Source: JAADHG01 sp964418645 (GTDB lineage: Bacteria > Bacteroidota > Bacteroidia > Flavobacteriales > Flavobacteriaceae). Taken from it: a DNA stretch of 64,000 nt. The stretch lies in assembly GCA_964418645.1 (NCBI GenBank), contig CAYQME010000003.1:32319-96318 (forward strand). The letters run 5' to 3'. Shown in pieces: positions 62,085 to 64,000 of the stretch. The notes under the pieces were generated by a model, which ran no database searches, was not told the origin of the DNA, and worked only from the letters and a program-made list of their open reading frames with translations. Both the position numbers and the translations under genes were made by a program. The first letter of the stretch is position 1; each line of letters begins with the position of its first letter.

Positions 62085-62606
62085 CTACCACATATCACTC
62101 ACTTCTTTTTTGATATATGATAAGGCAGCATCACTTGGTGCACGTTTCTCCATCATTTCTGTTAAAATAACTTCTCGTAGCTTATTTGCTGTTCCCGTTT
62201 TTTCTAGTAAACCAGCTTTTCTTATCAGTTGTATTGTAGCGTTTTTTGCAGCTACTATAATATTCCAACAATCGTCACTCACATAAATTTGTTGAGGTAA
62301 ATTATGTTCAAATTCTTGTTCTATATTTGCTATAAGTAAAGACTCATAACTTTCTTCATTAGAGCTTTTTGGGCTTACTCGTATTAATAATTTAGAAGGT
62401 GTAATACGTTCTAAAAATAATGCCATTCGTTCATAGGCTTGTAACCTTATTGGTAAGGCATTCATTTGCATATCTTTGTGTAATAAAAAGCGTCGTCGTC
62501 CATCTTCATTTTTTGTATGCTCTTTAAAAAAGTAGTATGCAACCATTCCAGTTATAATTGCTGGAACTGCGTATAAAAACACTTCAAATATTTTTTCAAT
62601 TTCCAT
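62085..62606 (-). CDS. Membrane-anchored protein of unknown family
   Basis: A 173-residue protein with one N-terminal transmembrane helix (FEVFLYAVPAIITGMVAYYFF, about 8-28) and a cytoplasmic or periplasmic helical remainder (FLLHKDMQMNALPIRLQAYERMALFLERI; NLPQQIYVSDDCWNIIVAAKNATI). It looks like a family conserved in Bacteroidota, but I cannot name it with certainty (a DUF7935-type family is possible). It follows the glutamate-synthase-like gene by 59 bases on the same strand. No function is proposed. Confidence 0.65.
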   Translation of the reverse strand: MEIEKIFEVFLYAVPAIITGMVAYYFFKEHTKNEDGRRRFLLHKDMQMNALPIRLQAYERMALFLERITPSKLLIRVSPKSSNEESYESLLIANIEQEFEHNLPQQIYVSDDCWNIIVAAKNATIQLIRKAGLLEKTGTANKLREVILTEMMEKRAPSDAALSYIKKEVSDMW

Positions 62607-62665
62607 AATAAATTAATTTAGGGTTAAATACTCGTAACATAATTACTAAATTCAAATACAAAATA

Positions 62666-64000
62666 TTAGTTTTTCCCTCCCAAATATATGCAATCTTTTA
62701 AATCTTGCATATTTGTAAACGGTACTGGTGTTTTTGTATATAGATAAGTTTTATCCAATTCTTTAGATAAGTAATGATCATCTACGTTAATATCCACATC
62801 ACTCATTTTAAATTGACAAGGATGCTCATAGCCTGTAGCGTGTGTAATTTCTATCAATTCTTTTTTAAAAGTTCTAAAAAATTGTGCTAATCGTTCAGAT
62901 TTTAAAGTTACATCTATACCGTTTTGTAACCATTTACTTTGTGTGGCAATACCACTTGGACATCGATTTGTGTGACATACTTGTGCCTGTATGCAGCCAA
63001 TGCTCATCATCGCTTCTCTCGCAACATTTATACAATCGGCTCCCATAGCAAATGCCATTGCTGCTTTGGCTGGAAAACCTAGCTTACCACTGGCAATAAA
63101 CACAATACGTTTAGATAGCCCTTTATTTTGAAATAGTTTATATAAATCACTAAAACCATATACCCAAGGTAGCGATACATGGTCGGCAAAACTTGGTGGT
63201 GCAGCACCAGTGCCACCTTCGCCACCATCAACAGTAATAAAATCAGGGCCTTTATTTGTTGCATTCATCACATCAGCCAATTCTTCCCACTGTTCAAGTT
63301 TACCAATAGCCGCTTTAATACCTACAGGTAACCCTGTTTTATTGGCAATAGTTTCAATAAAATCAACCATTTCAGAAACATTGGTAAATGCTTTATGACT
63401 TGGAGGAGATATTACGTCTATACCCACTTCCACTCCTCTAATTTTTGCAATCTCTTCAGTAATTTTTGCTCCTGGTAAAACACCACCTTTTCCTGGTTTT
63501 GCTCCTTGAGAGAGTTTAATTTCTATAGCTCTAACAAAGGGATTGTCGTTAATTAACTTCAATAATTTATCCATTGAAAAATTACCTTCTTTATCTCGAA
63601 CTCCAAAATAGCCTGTACCAATTTGAAAGATAACATCTCCACCATTACTGTGGTAAGGAGATAGACCACCTTCACCAGTATTATGATATGCACCAGCAAT
63701 TTTAACCCCTTTGTTAAGCGAATCTATAGCTTTGGCTGAAAGCGATCCAAAACTCATTGCAGATACATTAATTATTGATGCTGGACGGAAAGGTTTTTGA
63801 CGTTTATTATAAGATCCTATAACTTTAGCACAAGGTAAAAAACAATGATCAATTGCATTTGGATGGTTTTCACCAATTTGAAAAGGCATCATTGCATTAT
63901 TTATAAATATGTGTTGATGCGCATAAATATCTCTATCAGTTCCAAAGCCTTCGTAGTTATTTTCTTTTTTAGCCGAAGCATAAATCCAACTACGTTCTAT
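62666..64000 (-). CDS. FMN-binding glutamate-synthase-like protein (5' end beyond window)
   Basis: The reading frame is open to the window edge at 64000, so the N-terminus is missing; 444 residues are visible, of a family that is usually about 530. The glutamate synthase central/FMN-binding fold is clear: NVSAMSFGSLSAKAI, GEGGLSPYH, IKLSQGAKPGKGGVLPG, DGGEGGTGAAPPSFADHV, and the Cys-rich CHTNRCPSGIATQ (iron-sulfur region). Stand-alone members lack the amidotransferase domain, so the substrate may not be glutamine. An internal ATG at 63892 is not the start. Confidence 0.88.
   Translation of the reverse strand: MERSWIYASAKKENNYEGFGTDRDIYAHQHIFINNAMMPFQIGENHPNAIDHCFLPCAKVIGSYNKRQKPFRPASIINVSAMSFGSLSAKAIDSLNKGVKIAGAYHNTGEGGLSPYHSNGGDVIFQIGTGYFGVRDKEGNFSMDKLLKLINDNPFVRAIEIKLSQGAKPGKGGVLPGAKITEEIAKIRGVEVGIDVISPPSHKAFTNVSEMVDFIETIANKTGLPVGIKAAIGKLEQWEELADVMNATNKGPDFITVDGGEGGTGAAPPSFADHVSLPWVYGFSDLYKLFQNKGLSKRIVFIASGKLGFPAKAAMAFAMGADCINVAREAMMSIGCIQAQVCHTNRCPSGIATQSKWLQNGIDVTLKSERLAQFFRTFKKELIEITHATGYEHPCQFKMSDVDINVDDHYLSKELDKTYLYTKTPVPFTNMQDLKDCIYLGGKN

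Overview
The window is a low-GC chromosome segment from a member of the Bacteroidota, almost certainly a marine-type Flavobacteriaceae. The reasons are the conserved block bamD–rpoZ–coaBC–DUF4835–recN–fabI, a protein with a type IX secretion sorting tail, many lipoproteins and DUF families typical of the group (DUF4835, DUF5686, DUF2911, DUF1015), frequent TTG starts, little Shine-Dalgarno signal, and promoters of the Bacteroidota form TTG-N19-TAnnTTTG. The clearest such promoter precedes the SRP RNA. The genus cannot be fixed from the sequence. Two 100-N scaffold gaps (53344-53443 and 56704-56803) have identical sequence on both sides and look like unmerged contig overlaps.

Layout. 1-12 kb: core block (outer-membrane assembly, RNA polymerase omega, CoA synthesis, DNA repair, fatty-acid synthesis), a secreted T9SS cargo, a glycosyltransferase–YbbR–coaE run and a two-component system. 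12-19 kb: a minus-strand run of miaA, an ion channel, a DnaQ/GIY-YIG nuclease with an apparent ATT start, YggS, DUF1015, a 3-hydroxyacyl-CoA dehydrogenase and a Gfo/Idh/MocA oxidoreductase, with two degenerate interspersed repeats. 19-29 kb: pcm, a SatD–DUF3307–membrane protein module with a tandem palindromic promoter, a large DUF5686 outer-membrane protein, smpB and small envelope proteins. 29-36 kb: clpB, ytxJ, a small repeat-bounded gene, fahA, glyA and a lipoprotein pseudogene. 36-46 kb: lipoproteins, a thioesterase, glutaminyl cyclase, SRP RNA, a short-chain dehydrogenase, tal, a thioredoxin-like protein without cysteines, an ABC-F protein and a PLP decarboxylase. 46-57 kb: an ECF-sigma islet flanked by 18-bp direct repeats (one in the 3' end of pheT), pheT, a TlpA-like lipoprotein, and a three-gene accessory block bounded by inverted repeats. 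57-64 kb: DUF2911, recG, a tandem patatin pair and a glutamate-synthase-like protein running off the edge.

How genes work together. Most of the window is housekeeping. The accessory parts of interest are: (i) SatD, whose N-terminus looks like a nucleotidyl-cyclase fold and whose C-terminus looks like a helix-turn-helix, downstream of two 28-bp repeats that place a palindrome exactly between the -33 and -7 boxes; (ii) a dispersed repeat family with inverted ends bracketing two gene blocks, including a 55-bp inverted pair 24 kb apart; (iii) the ECF-sigma islet. Broken or odd genes include a nonsense-interrupted lipoprotein, an FKBP domain with no usable start for its full domain, and an ABC-F protein with a degenerate second ATPase site. 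No tRNA, rRNA, CRISPR array, transposase or integrase gene was seen.
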